From CADEED01 sp963839685 (lineage in GTDB: Bacteria > Pseudomonadota > Gammaproteobacteria > Steroidobacterales > Steroidobacteraceae), in NCBI GenBank assembly GCA_963839685.1, contig CAWIVS010000009.1, positions 1 through 64,000 on the forward strand: a DNA stretch of 64,000 nt, read 5' to 3'. How positions within the stretch are numbered: the first letter of the stretch is position 1; every line of letters starts with the position of its first letter. The notes under the pieces were generated by a model. That model was given only the letters and a program-made list of their open reading frames with translations, did no database searches and was not told the DNA's origin. Positions 8,487 through 18,611 of the stretch are shown piece by piece. A program made the translations under genes and the position numbers.

Positions 8487-9353
8487 ATGAACGTGCTGCG
8501 CGATTTCATCCAGGCACATCCCCGCCTCGCGGTGCTCACCGGCGCCGGCGTCAGCACGAGTTCCGGCATTCCCGACTACCGGGACGAGCAAGGCGAGTGG
8601 AAACGGGCGCGGCCCGTGGAGTTCCGGCCATTCATGACGGATCCCAAAGTGCGCCAGCGTTATTGGTCGCGCAGCGCCGTCGGCTGGCCCATCATCAGCC
8701 GCGCGCAACCCAACGGCGCTCATCGCGCGCTCGCGCGGCTCGAGGCCGAGGGGTTCGTTCAGCTCCTGATCACGCAAAACGTCGACGGGCTGCACGCAAG
8801 CGCCGGCAGCCGCAACGTGATCGACCTGCACGGCCGGATCGAAACCGCGCGATGCATGCAGTGCGATCACACCTTGCCGCGCGCCGAACTACAGCGGCGG
8901 CTACTCGCGAGCAACCCAAGCTGGGCGGAAATCGAGGGACGTGTTGCGCCCGACGGCGACGTCGACATCGAAGGCCGCGACTACAGCGAGTTTCTCGTCC
9001 CCGACTGTCCGCAATGCGGCGCAATCCTCAAGCCCGATGTCGTGTTCTTTGGTGAAACGGTGCCGCGCGAGCGCGTCGATCGCGCATTCGACGGCGTGGC
9101 GAAAGCGGACGCGTTGTTGATCGTCGGATCGTCGCTGATGGTCTATTCCGGATTCCGGTTCGCTGAAGCCGCCGCAGCGGCCGGAAAACCGATCGCTGCC
9201 GTCAATCTCGGGCGAACGCGTGCGGATCATTTGCTGTCGCTCAAGGTCAGGGAGCCGTGCGAGGAAGCGCTGGCCTCAGTGAGCGAGGCGCTACTCGATG
9301 ACCGCCGCACCCGCGGGCTGCCTGAGATCGCTCAGGGGCGTACGGCTTGGTAA
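8487..9353 (+). CDS. Sir2-family NAD-dependent deacetylase
   Basis: The 288-residue sirtuin removes acyl groups from protein lysines using NAD. It shows the Rossmann NAD motif GAGVSTSSGIPDYRD (residues 19-33), TQNVDGLH (97-103), catalytic His115 in DLHG, a zinc-binding set of Cys123/Cys126 and Cys174/Cys177, and the C-terminal GSSLMVYSGF. All key residues are present. The segment between the cysteine pairs is longer than in CobB, fitting the SirTM/plant-SRT type rather than the shortest bacterial class. Its last 22 bases overlap the convergent LamG-like gene. Confidence 0.92.
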   Translation: MNVLRDFIQAHPRLAVLTGAGVSTSSGIPDYRDEQGEWKRARPVEFRPFMTDPKVRQRYWSRSAVGWPIISRAQPNGAHRALARLEAEGFVQLLITQNVDGLHASAGSRNVIDLHGRIETARCMQCDHTLPRAELQRRLLASNPSWAEIEGRVAPDGDVDIEGRDYSEFLVPDCPQCGAILKPDVVFFGETVPRERVDRAFDGVAKADALLIVGSSLMVYSGFRFAEAAAAAGKPIAAVNLGRTRADHLLSLKVREPCEEALASVSEALLDDRRTRGLPEIAQGRTAW

Positions 9354-11529
9354 TCGTCGAACGAAGCACGTGCGCGATACGTGAGAAGCCCAGTGCGCCC
9401 GGTCGTGAAGGCCGGATCGTCCGCTTGCAGCACCAGCGTGCCGTTCACGTAGGCGCGCACGCGCGTGCCGACGGTCTCCAGGCGCAACCGTACCCAGGCG
9501 CCGGGGGTCACGCTGACGGTCGCGGTGCCCAGCGCCTGGATCTGACCGTTCATGAGCTTGCGCAGCGTCAACGTGCCCGAGCGACGCAGCGATAGATAGG
9601 TGTAGTTGTTCGGGTCCGCCGCCCGCGCCATGAGGCCCGCCCATGGGTCGCCGTTGCCGGTGTCGAAGGCGTCCACACGAACGCGCGACTCGACGGTCTG
9701 ATCGGCGTCCTCGGTGTGGGCGCCGACGAACGCGCGCGCATCGCCCGTGACGAGCTGCTGCTGGAACACGCCATCTTCTCCTCCGTCCACCCACGCCCAT
9801 CTGCCGCCCTGGTACTCCCAGGGCCCGAGGTTGGGCTCATTGAATCTGCCGCTCGTGCCCTGCGTGTAGATAGTCGTAGCTGGCGTCGGGGAAATGACGA
9901 CATCGTCGAAATCCGCCGCCGCGCGGTATGTCATGAGCGCCGCACGCCCGGGCGGCAATGGCGCCTCGAGCTCGTCGGTGGAGAGAAGCATACTGCCGTC
10001 AAGATACACGTTGAGCCGCGTACCGACGGATTCCAGCCGCAACCGGTAGGTGCGATTGAGCGCGAACGGCACCGCCCCGCGCGTGATGGTCGAGAAGACG
10101 CCGCCGCGCATGCGCTTGAGATCGAGCGCCCCGGTGCTGCGCAGAGTGACGTAATAGTAGTTAGCATCGTCGCTGTAGCGTGTCGCGAGCCCGGCCCAGC
10201 GGTCTGCCCGTTAACTGCCTCAGCGTCACATCCGCCTGGATGGACTGGTTGGCCCAATTCGACATGTCACGCGCCGCGACGGCATGACCGGCGAGACTCG
10301 ACTGCCGGAATACGAGCGAATAGCCCGCCCGCGTGACTGAGAACTGGCTGCCCGCAGTCTGTATCCAACTCGCGCCGTTGCTCGACGTGAAGGTGTCCTG
10401 CTGCACCGATGGCGTCGCTAACTTTTCGGGCAGCTCGAAGTAATAGGTCCCGCCGTAACCGTTCACCAGCACGCGACGGCCGCAGACCGCGATGCCTTCA
10501 CTCAGGCTTTCACTGAATCGCGGCGCGAGAGTCGCGGCGTGACGCCACCCGCCGGCCCAAGTCGGCTGGAATACCTGCACGACGTGCCCGCCACGCTCGT
10601 AATCCCAGACCTGATGCAATACATATCGATCGCTGTCGATGATCGTGCCGTACAAGGCCCCGTATTCCCGGATCGCGACATAGTCGCCCGCGGTGGTCAG
10701 ACTCCCCTGTTCCGTCCAGAGGCCGCCGTCGCGTTGATAGCGGGCGATGCCATGGCGGGGGAAGCCGGTGACGAAGAGCTCATTGCCCCGCAGCGCCAGA
10801 CGCGCGAAGGTGTGGCCCGCGGCCACGTCGATGCGAGCTTCCTGCGCCCAGCTCGCCGGGGTGCTGCCGCGGTTGAAGATCTGGATTGCGGGGGCAGGCA
10901 GGTCATAATCGTTGTCAGGCGAGAGCGTGACCGCGAGACCGCCGGCGATGTCCACCGGCGCTCCTCTCGAGCCATTCCCGCCACTGGCTGGTGTCGCCGT
11001 AGAGGGTCTGAACGGCCCGCCACGCGGTGGCGTTGCGCTCGTAAACCACACCGCCGTAAGACATTCCGCCATGGATGATCCGGCCATTGCTGATCTCCAC
11101 GGAGTCGCTCGGCGGCTTGCTCCCGCCTCTGGCCACTTCGAGCCAGCTGCCGCCAACGCGCTCGAAAATCCGTAATGGCGAAACCGCGAACACCGCGACG
11201 CCATTGCGCATCGCCATACCGCCCAGCTGATTCTGCTCAACGTCGCTGTCGTCGAGGTTCTCGAACAGCAGGCCCGCGGGCTTCCACACCGCCCCGCTTC
11301 GGCGGAATAGATAGGCCCGCGTCATGATGTCCTGAAAGCAAAGAGATTCGACACACGGCACGATCTTGTAGCCGAGCACGATGGCCTCATCGCCGTCGAT
11401 GCCGACGTCCCTGACGGTGAACGTGGGGTCGGGAAACGGAAATATCGAACGTTCTTCGATCACGAGAGGTCGGGCGTACGCGACGCCGGCAACACACGCT
11501 GCGAGCGTGAGCACTACGAACATTTTCAT
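9332..11529 (-). pseudogene. Secreted LamG-like repeat protein, frameshifted
   Basis: Three overlapping frames form one coding unit: 10915-11529 (signal peptide and start of a beta-propeller-like part), a middle frame to about 10210, and 9332 to about 10205. At about 10965 one extra base is needed to join EWLE to RGAPVDIAGG; at about 10205 a shift joins LTG to RADRWAGLATRYSDDANYYYVTL. The C-terminal half holds two tandem lectin/LamG-like modules, each with the sequence WAGL-ARxxDxxNYxYxxLR, YRLRLESVGTRLNVYLDG or its equivalent, and SFDD/DFDD. It is probably extracellular and carbohydrate binding. The shifts may be real or sequencing errors. Confidence 0.7.
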
Positions 11530-11683
11530 GGGAAGCCACCAAGTGGTTTTGGGCCCGTGGCATCGTACTGCACACCGCTTCTCTCGAACACAGACGGCCG
11601 CCGCGCCGGGTGTACGTCTATGTGCTGACTGACAGTCAATTCCTTACGGCCTATACCAGCACCTCTGCCAACCAGGAGGGCGT

Positions 11684-13330
11684 ATGTCTGCGGTCCAACC
11701 ACGGTCCCTGTTGCTGACGGTATCGTTCTGCTTCCTGTGGATCTCGGCCGCCGGGGCGGCGACTTTGCCCGCCGGCTTTTCCGAGACACGCGTCGCGACC
11801 GGACTACTCAGCCCCACGGCCATGGCCATCGCGCCCGACGGCCGGGTCTTCGTGGCACAAAAGGACGGTGCGCTGCGCGTAGTGAAGAACAACGCGCTGC
11901 TGCCACAGCCGTTCCTCACCCTGAGCGTGAGCGCAACCGGTGCGCGCGGCCTGCTCGGGGTGGCTTTTGATCCCAACTTCCAGAGCAACCGATTCTTATA
12001 CGTGTACTACACCACCGCCGACGCACCCATACACCCCCGCGTGAGCCGCTTCACGGCGAGCTCCACCAACCCGGACGTGGCACAGGCCGGGAGTGAACTG
12101 CCGATCCTGAATCTACCCAGAACGCCCTCGTCATCGCACAACGGTGGCGCCATTCATTTCGGAAACGACGGCAAGTTGTACGTGGCCGTGGGTGACAATT
12201 CCGTGGAAGCCAATTCGCAGTCGCTGAACACGGCGCTGGGCAAGCTGTTGCGCATCAACCCCGATGGCTCGATTCCTTCGGATAACCCCTTCTACTCACA
12301 GACGGGCGCCGACCCTGCCATCTGGGCGCTGGGCCTGCGCAATCCCTACACCTTCGCGGTGGATTCCCGCACCGCACGAATCCATGTCAACGATGTGGGC
12401 TGGAATTCCTGGGAGGAAGTGAATCTCGGCGGCCGCGGAGCCAACTATGGATGGCCGCAAACCGAAGGGCCGGAGCCGGCCGGATCGAGTGGCGTGCGTT
12501 ATCCCATCTACGCGTACCCGCACGCCGGTTCGAATTGCGCCATCGTGGGCGCGACGTTTTACAGGCCGCAGATCTTCCGGTTTCCACCCGCGTACGCTGG
12601 CCGCTATTTCTTCGGCGACTTCTGCGGGGGCTTCATCCGCATGTTGAGCCCGCCGAACTACTCGAAGTCGGCACGGTTCGCCACGGGCATCAGTTCGCTC
12701 GTGGACATCCAGGCCCACCAAGACGGTTCGTTGTACTACCTCGCGAGTGGCGGCGGAGAGCTGTTCCGCGTGCAATCCACCACCAGCACCATCGTGTTCA
12801 ATGACAACTTCGAGAGCGCGCGCGGCTGGACGCTCACCGGAGGCGCGAACTCCGCCACCCGAGGTCTCTGGCAGCGGGGCGACCCGCAGCCCACCGTCAA
12901 CGCAGGCATGCCCTCGCAGCTGGGCAACTGCCAGGGTTCGACGAACTGTCTCATCACCGGGCTGGCCGCGGGAACGTGGAATGGAGAGAACGATGTGGAC
13001 GACGGCCAGACGTCGATTCAGTCCCCGGCCATCGCCTTGCCGGCTGGCCGGCCGCTGACGCTGGCCTTCGGGCTGTATTTCGCGCACAACGCCAACGCCA
13101 CCTCAGCGGACTTTTTCCGGGTGCGCGTCGTCGGTGAGAACGGCGTCGCTCAGACCGTGTGGGCGCGAGGCGGCGCTGCGCGCAACGTCGCGGGCGCGTG
13201 GGCCACGCGCACCGCCAATCTCGATGCCTGGGCCGGGCAAACGATTCAGCTTCGCATCGACGCCATGGATGCCGAGACCGGCAGCCTCATTGAAGCAGGC
13301 GTCGACAACGTCGCGATCACCGCTCATTGA
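11684..13330 (+). CDS. PQQ-dependent sugar dehydrogenase (soluble GDH/YliI type)
   Basis: The 548-residue secreted protein has a signal peptide (residues 1-26) and a six-bladed propeller of the soluble aldose dehydrogenase family over residues 27-360. Typical pieces are TGLLSPTAMAIAPDGRVFVAQ, GLLGVAFDPNF, the catalytic-histidine region SSSHNGGAIHFG, GLRNPYTFAVD and NYGWPQ. It should oxidise sugars in the periplasm with PQQ. A C-terminal domain of about 185 residues (VFNDNFESARGWTLTG and onward) is a jelly-roll likely to bind carbohydrate and is absent from E. coli YliI. The divergent 154-bp gap separates it from the LamG-like gene. Confidence 0.88.
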   Translation: MSAVQPRSLLLTVSFCFLWISAAGAATLPAGFSETRVATGLLSPTAMAIAPDGRVFVAQKDGALRVVKNNALLPQPFLTLSVSATGARGLLGVAFDPNFQSNRFLYVYYTTADAPIHPRVSRFTASSTNPDVAQAGSELPILNLPRTPSSSHNGGAIHFGNDGKLYVAVGDNSVEANSQSLNTALGKLLRINPDGSIPSDNPFYSQTGADPAIWALGLRNPYTFAVDSRTARIHVNDVGWNSWEEVNLGGRGANYGWPQTEGPEPAGSSGVRYPIYAYPHAGSNCAIVGATFYRPQIFRFPPAYAGRYFFGDFCGGFIRMLSPPNYSKSARFATGISSLVDIQAHQDGSLYYLASGGGELFRVQSTTSTIVFNDNFESARGWTLTGGANSATRGLWQRGDPQPTVNAGMPSQLGNCQGSTNCLITGLAAGTWNGENDVDDGQTSIQSPAIALPAGRPLTLAFGLYFAHNANATSADFFRVRVVGENGVAQTVWARGGAARNVAGAWATRTANLDAWAGQTIQLRIDAMDAETGSLIEAGVDNVAITAH

Positions 13331-13337
13331 GGACCCG

Positions 13338-14138
13338 CTACTCGCCATATCGAGCTATGTGTCGTCTATAGGCCAGCAGGTGTCTCAACGCCTCACGCGG
13401 CCGTTTGGCCTTCTCATGCAATCTGGATAGATTGAAATGCGCGTCGTGCAGGAGCGGATCTTGCGCCAGGGCATCGCGGTACGCCGCGACCGCTTCCTCT
13501 TCCCTCTCGAGATCTTCGAGCAGGATGGCGAGGTTGAATGACAGCAGCGCGCTCGACGTCTTTGCCTGCCGGTATAACCGCTCCGCCTCTTTGAGCTGCC
13601 CATCCAGGTGCAGCAACCGTCCCAGGTTGATTCTCGCCTCCAGATGGTCATCCTGGACACTCAATGCAGCAAGGTACGCTGCACGCGCGGCAATGGCGTC
13701 CGTGTCCTCGAGCATGTGACCGCGCCGGAAATAGTCATGTGCGCGAGAAGCCGCCGAAACTTCCTGCGGACTCCTCAGTTCGGAAACCCGTCCCGGTCCC
13801 GGGCTTACAAGCGGCAATGCATATTGGCCAGAGGGTTCCCATTCACGTGAGCCTTCGCGGACCACGAGCTCTTTGCCGGACGCCGCCAACATCACAGACA
13901 GTCGACCGGTGGGCAGCACGCTGCGGATCTGTTCCAGGGCAGCAGCGATCTTGGGAGTGGAAATCTTCGCGGCCTTGAGCGCGCCGGCCACGCGGAGTAC
14001 CAGGAGTTCCTGAAAGGTGAATTTGCTCTTGCCGCGAGAAGCCGGCTGCGTGATTAATCCGGCCTGGCTCAAGTTCTTGATGAGCGCTGGTGGAAGACCG
14101 AAAAGTCTCTTCAGATCTGCCAGCGAGTATTCCTGCAT
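13338..14138 (-). CDS. MerR-like HTH protein with TPR repeats
   Basis: The 266-residue protein starts at ATG 14138, one base after the Ku stop, so it is translationally coupled to Ku. Residues 1-75 look like a MerR-type winged helix (YSLADLKRLFGLPPALIKNLSQAGLI, then FTFQELLVLRVAGALKAAKIS). Residues about 130-266 contain TPR-like helices with AARAAYLAALSVQDDHLEARINLGRLL and AYRDALAQDPLLHDAHFNLSRLHE. The ligand-binding part usual in MerR is absent. A role as a regulator or scaffold of end joining is inferred only from position. The frame extends upstream into Ku, but that part is not supported. Confidence 0.75.
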   Translation of the reverse strand: MQEYSLADLKRLFGLPPALIKNLSQAGLITQPASRGKSKFTFQELLVLRVAGALKAAKISTPKIAAALEQIRSVLPTGRLSVMLAASGKELVVREGSREWEPSGQYALPLVSPGPGRVSELRSPQEVSAASRAHDYFRRGHMLEDTDAIAARAAYLAALSVQDDHLEARINLGRLLHLDGQLKEAERLYRQAKTSSALLSFNLAILLEDLEREEEAVAAYRDALAQDPLLHDAHFNLSRLHEKAKRPREALRHLLAYRRHIARYGE

Positions 14139-14139
14139 C

Positions 14140-15021
14140 TCATCGCCGAGATGACTTTCTGGCAGTGGCGGCTTCTCCCGGAACAGGCGCCTTCTTGGGT
14201 GCCTTGCGCTCCTTCGCTTCGCCCGCCTTGGAGGCGCGAGCATTCAGGCTAGCCTTGAGCACTTCCATCAAATCGACCACGTTGGAGGCACCTTCGACAC
14301 TGGGTGGTTCCGCGAAGGACACTTCCTTGCCCTCCACCTTCCGCTGGATCGCAGCCTCCACCCTGGCGCGATGCTCGTCAACGTATTCATTGGGATCGAA
14401 GCGCTTCGCGGCAAGTTGATCAATCAACTGGTTCGCCAGCTTGAGCTCCGCCTCGGACACTGGCGCCGCTTCGGCGCCCAGATCCTTGATCGAGCGTACT
14501 TCCGCCTTGAAATGCAACTGGTGCATCGCCAGGCCGTCATCCATAGGACGGAGGATCACGATGTGTTCTTTGCCCCGCGAGATCCACCTGCCTACCGCAC
14601 ACTGCTTCGCCTTCTTGAGCGCGGTGGCCAACAACGAATAGGGTTTGGCGCCGCCTTTATCGGGGGCCAGGTAGTAAGTTCCGTCGAAGTACACCGGGTC
14701 GACCGATTCCAGGGGAACGAACTGCGTGATGTCAATCGTGTGGGTCGTGGTGTCCTCGAGCGCCTTCAATTCCTCGGCGGAGAACATCACGTACTGACCC
14801 TTCGCGAACTCATACCCTTTGGTCATCTCGGATCGTTCGACCAGCGCCCCGTCGTTGACTGCGACGTATTGCTGCTTGACGCGCGAACCATCTTTTTGCC
14901 GCAACAAGTTGAAGGAGAGTCTCTCGCTTGAAATCGTTGCCGAATAGAGTTTCACGGGAATTGCGACCAGGCCAAACGAGATCGTCAGCGAGGCGATGGA
15001 GCGAGCATTGCTAGGTGGCAT
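14140..15021 (-). CDS. ku: Ku protein, non-homologous end joining
   Basis: The 293-residue product binds double-strand DNA ends as a homodimer and recruits LigD. The Ku core is complete: SIASLTISFGLVAIPVKLYSA near the start, SFNLLRQKDGSRVKQQYV, YYLAPDKGG, CAVGRWISRGKEHIVILRP and ELKLANQLIDQLAAKRFDP. The C-terminal 30 residues are lysine/arginine rich, as in many bacterial Ku proteins. The ATG at 15021 fits the family start; the longer frame to 15114 adds unrelated residues. It is divergent from ligD with 171 bases between the starts. Confidence 0.93.
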   Translation of the reverse strand: MPPSNARSIASLTISFGLVAIPVKLYSATISSERLSFNLLRQKDGSRVKQQYVAVNDGALVERSEMTKGYEFAKGQYVMFSAEELKALEDTTTHTIDITQFVPLESVDPVYFDGTYYLAPDKGGAKPYSLLATALKKAKQCAVGRWISRGKEHIVILRPMDDGLAMHQLHFKAEVRSIKDLGAEAAPVSEAELKLANQLIDQLAAKRFDPNEYVDEHRARVEAAIQRKVEGKEVSFAEPPSVEGASNVVDLMEVLKASLNARASKAGEAKERKAPKKAPVPGEAATARKSSRR

Positions 15022-15192
15022 GAACCAGAGATATTCGATCGCCGTCCGGGCATCAACTGGTTTGCAGACAGCCGCGTTCCTGCAAGTTATTGAAGCCAAT
15101 GGGGTCTTTTCCATCTTGTAAGACAGAAGCGATGCGAAGTTGGCGTGCTGCGCCTACATGCTGCTCGGGAAGCGCAGGTTTTAAAGTGCCGT

Positions 15193-17820
15193 ATGAAAAG
15201 CGCAGCACAGCTCAAGACCTATCAGTCAAAGCGCGATTTCACCAAGACCCAGGAACCCAGCGGATCGCGGGAGGTGCTGCCGGCGGAGCATTTGCGGTAC
15301 GTGATTCAAAAGCACGCCGCGAGTCATTTGCACTATGACCTGCGCCTGGAGTTGAACGGCGTCTTCAAGTCGTGGGCAGTCACCAAGGGACCTTCGGTCG
15401 ACCCGGCCGACAAACGCCTGGCCGTGGAGGTGGAAGATCATCCCCTCGACTATGGCGACTTCGAAGGCACGATCCCGAAAGGTGAATATGGCGGCGGCAC
15501 CGTGCAGATGTGGGATCGCGGTTACTGGGCGCCGCAAGGTCCCAAGAAGCCGGAGGACGCGCTCAAGGCGGGCGACTTCAAATTCGTGTTGGCGGGAGAA
15601 CGGCTGAAAGGTAGTTGGGTGCTGGTGCGCATCCGGAACAATCGCGGACGCGACACGCGCACCAACTGGCTGTTGATCAAACACAAAGACGAATACGCGA
15701 TCCCGGGCGGCACGCCGGCGCTGATCGCGGAGGATCGTTCGGTTGCTTCGGGCCGCACCATGGACCAGATCGCGCGCGGGGTCGGCAAGGCGCCGCGGCC
15801 GTTCATGTTGGCCAAGGCTGAAAGCGCCGGCGCGGTGTGGCATTCGAATCGCACGGAGTCGAAGCCCGTCGCCACTCCGGAGCCTCGCACGCCCCCGAAA
15901 AAGACCAAGCGGTTGGCCAGGCTGCCGGAATTCATCGAACCGCAGCTTGCCAAGGTGGTTGATCGTCCGCCGGCGTCGGCGGGATGGGCGCATGAAATCA
16001 AGTTCGACGGCTACCGCGTGCAAGTTCGCGTACAGAACGGCGAGGCTCAGATACGCACTCGCACCGGGCTCGACTGGACCAGCCAGTTCGCCGCCATCGC
16101 CAAAGCGGCTGAAGATCTGCCGGATTGCATCATCGATGGCGAAGTCTGCGCAGTCGACAAGAACAACATGCCCAGCTTCGCCAAGCTGCAGGAGGCGTTG
16201 TCGGAGGGAAAATCCGATCAGCTGGTGTTCTTCGCGTTCGACCTGCTGATCGAGGGTAAAGAGGATTGTCGTCCCCTGCCCCTGACCACTCGCAAGGCGC
16301 GATTGAAGGCGTTACTGGACGGCCTCGGCGACACGATCCGTTACGTCGAACATTTCGAATCGACCGGCAACGAAGTGTGGCTCTCGGCCTGCAGGATGCA
16401 GCTCGAAGGCATCGTCTCGAAGCGCCTGGACGCGCCATACGTTTCCGGTCGTCATGGCGGCTGGACCAAGGCCAAGTGCCGGGCCGGGAATGAAGTGGTG
16501 CTGGGCGGTTGGACCACCACGGCGGGCAGGTTCCGTTCGCTTCTGGCCGGCGTCTATCGCAACGGCCGTCTCGAATACGTCGGCCGCATCGGTACGGGCT
16601 ACGGCGAGTCGGTGACGGGCAACCTTCTGCCTGCACTCAAGAAATACACGACTGACGTCAGCCCCTTCAGCGGCAAGGATGCGCCACGGAAGGAATCCAA
16701 CATTCACTGGCTGAAGCCCGCACTCGTAGCCGAGATCGATTTCGCCGGCTGGACCGCTACGAACATGATCCGTCACGCTTCGTTCAAGGGTTTGCGACGC
16801 GACAAGCCTGCCAGCGAAGTCGTCGACGAACGAACGACGTCAGAGCTGACGCCGGAGGCGAAGCCAGCCGCGCACGTGATGCGCGCGCCCGCCAAAGGGA
16901 CGGGGCCGAACGTCGTGAGGGGAGTAACGCTCTCGAGCCCTGACAAGGTGATGTGGCCTGAGGCAGCTCCGGGCGGTGCCGCCACCAAGCTCGACCTCGC
17001 GAGGTATTACGAAGCTGTCGGCGAATGGTTGCTGCCGCATCTTCGAGGTCGGCCCTGCTCGCTGGTGCGCGCGCCGGACGGAATCAACGGAGAGCAATTC
17101 TTTCAGCGCCATGCGATGGCGGGCATTTCGGATCTGTTCACCCTCGTCAAGGTCAGGGGCGACAAGGCGCCCTATGTGCAGATCGATCAGGTTGAAACGC
17201 TGATCGCGGTCGCACAGATCGGCGCGCTCGAGTTGCACCCCTGGAACTGCGCCGAGGGCGATCCGGAAGTCGCCGGTAGATTGGTGTTCGACCTGGACCC
17301 CGCGCCCGAGGTGAAGTTCGGCGCCGTCATCACCGCCGCACTGGAAATACGTGATCGCCTGAAGAAGGTGGGCCTCGAATCCTTTTGCAAGACGACGGGC
17401 GGCAAGGGATTGCATGTGGTCACGCCGTTGACCGCGGGCAAGGACGCCGTGGCGTGGCCAGCCGCGAAGAATTTCGCGCACATCATCTGTGCGCAGATGG
17501 CGCACGACTCGCCGACCAGGTATCTGGACACCATGTCGAAGAAGGATCGCGTTGGGCGAATATTCCTGGATTACCTGCGTAACGACAGGACTTCAACAGC
17601 CGTCGCGGTGCTGTCGACGCGCGCCAGACCGGGCGCGACGATCTCCATGCCGATTCACTGGAAGGACGTGAAGGCGACGCTGCAGCCTGAGCGGTACAAC
17701 ATCCGCACGGGACCCGATCTGCTCAAGAAGTCGAAGCCCTGGACAGACTATGAACGATCGGCGAGATCGTTGACCGAAGCGATCGAGAAAGTCCTGGAAA
17801 AAGGCCGAAGGACCGGATGA
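15193..17820 (+). CDS. ligD: DNA ligase D, multifunctional NHEJ ligase
   Basis: The 875-residue protein joins broken ends. Domain order is phosphoesterase, ligase, polymerase, the Pseudomonas arrangement. The 3'-phosphoesterase (about 30-190) shows HAASHLHYDLRLE and EGTIPKGEYGGGTV. The ATP-dependent ligase (about 245-550) carries the adenylated lysine Lys270 in EIKFDGYRV, then IIDGEVCAVD and GIVSKRLDAPY. The primase-polymerase (about 570-870) has the metal-binding pair Asp700/Asp702 in FDLDPAP and TTGGKGLHVVTPL. ATG 15193 begins MKSAAQLKTY; the 16 codons upstream look untranslated. All catalytic motifs are intact. Confidence 0.95.
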   Translation: MKSAAQLKTYQSKRDFTKTQEPSGSREVLPAEHLRYVIQKHAASHLHYDLRLELNGVFKSWAVTKGPSVDPADKRLAVEVEDHPLDYGDFEGTIPKGEYGGGTVQMWDRGYWAPQGPKKPEDALKAGDFKFVLAGERLKGSWVLVRIRNNRGRDTRTNWLLIKHKDEYAIPGGTPALIAEDRSVASGRTMDQIARGVGKAPRPFMLAKAESAGAVWHSNRTESKPVATPEPRTPPKKTKRLARLPEFIEPQLAKVVDRPPASAGWAHEIKFDGYRVQVRVQNGEAQIRTRTGLDWTSQFAAIAKAAEDLPDCIIDGEVCAVDKNNMPSFAKLQEALSEGKSDQLVFFAFDLLIEGKEDCRPLPLTTRKARLKALLDGLGDTIRYVEHFESTGNEVWLSACRMQLEGIVSKRLDAPYVSGRHGGWTKAKCRAGNEVVLGGWTTTAGRFRSLLAGVYRNGRLEYVGRIGTGYGESVTGNLLPALKKYTTDVSPFSGKDAPRKESNIHWLKPALVAEIDFAGWTATNMIRHASFKGLRRDKPASEVVDERTTSELTPEAKPAAHVMRAPAKGTGPNVVRGVTLSSPDKVMWPEAAPGGAATKLDLARYYEAVGEWLLPHLRGRPCSLVRAPDGINGEQFFQRHAMAGISDLFTLVKVRGDKAPYVQIDQVETLIAVAQIGALELHPWNCAEGDPEVAGRLVFDLDPAPEVKFGAVITAALEIRDRLKKVGLESFCKTTGGKGLHVVTPLTAGKDAVAWPAAKNFAHIICAQMAHDSPTRYLDTMSKKDRVGRIFLDYLRNDRTSTAVAVLSTRARPGATISMPIHWKDVKATLQPERYNIRTGPDLLKKSKPWTDYERSARSLTEAIEKVLEKGRRTG

Positions 17821-17829
17821 GATGCCCGG

Positions 17830-18537
17830 TCACTCGATGCTCGAAGCAAGTTTGCGTAAAGCTCCTCGCGGATCGCCCTCTATCGTTTCACCGTGGGAAA
17901 CGATGATCCGCCGGAGATCGTCGCGCTCCGCCCAAAGCCTGAAGTGCTGTGCGACTTCGCTCTTGTGTTTGCCCAGCAGCAGCTTCACCGGCCCAGGCAC
18001 ATGCGGGTCGTCGCCGGCGAATCCCATGACCCTGAGCAGCCACCCGCCGAGACCGCCTTCACCGTGGATGTCGCCGATCAGATCGTTGACGATGACGGTC
18101 AAGCCGTCATCGCCATCGACTTCCAGCGCGGAGTCACCCGCGATCTCGACGTAGCGAACCGTCGGGTCGCCGAAGTCGGGCGTGCTGGTGTCGATGCGCA
18201 CTACTTTACCGATCTTCTCGATGCCGGCACGCGGCGCCACGACAGTCATGCCCGGATATCGCCGCGCGTAGACCGGCGCATCGAGCCGATGCCTGAGGCT
18301 GGGAACGACCAGGAAGGCAGGCCGCCCGAATGTTTCGAGCTCGGCCATATCGGGTTCGCGCAGTGCGATCGCGCTGAAGATGACGAGATCGCCCGATTTC
18401 AATCGAACTGCCGTCATGCGCCGTGGCAATTCGAGTAGCGGCATCTTCAAATCACCGACGACGGTGATAATGCGGTCGTTGATGCGCGTCAGTTTGCCGT
18501 GCGGCAAGACGGTCCATTCTTTGAAAGGTGCGGGCAT
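17830..18537 (-). CDS. DUF4336-like protein
   Basis: The 235-residue soluble product resembles DUF4336, a group distantly related to metallo-beta-lactamase-fold hydrolases. It contains VDGDDGLTVIVNDLIGDIHG and RRIIVSHGETIEGDPRGAL, whose histidines and aspartates suggest a remnant or variant metal site, but the classical HxHxDH motif is absent. The frame is open into the upstream MFS gene, giving an apparent 645-residue fusion. That fusion is best explained by an indel in the MFS gene, since the MFS reaches its own stop at 18612 in another frame. ATG 18537 is the likely start, although no strong ribosome site is seen. Confidence 0.65.
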   Translation of the reverse strand: MPAPFKEWTVLPHGKLTRINDRIITVVGDLKMPLLELPRRMTAVRLKSGDLVIFSAIALREPDMAELETFGRPAFLVVPSLRHRLDAPVYARRYPGMTVVAPRAGIEKIGKVVRIDTSTPDFGDPTVRYVEIAGDSALEVDGDDGLTVIVNDLIGDIHGEGGLGGWLLRVMGFAGDDPHVPGPVKLLLGKHKSEVAQHFRLWAERDDLRRIIVSHGETIEGDPRGALRKLASSIE

Positions 18538-18611
18538 GCGCGAATGGAAGCGCGATCTCGAATTCCGCTGCAGCCCGCATTCATGGCAAGTCTTGTCGGA
18601 ATCGGCCTTGG

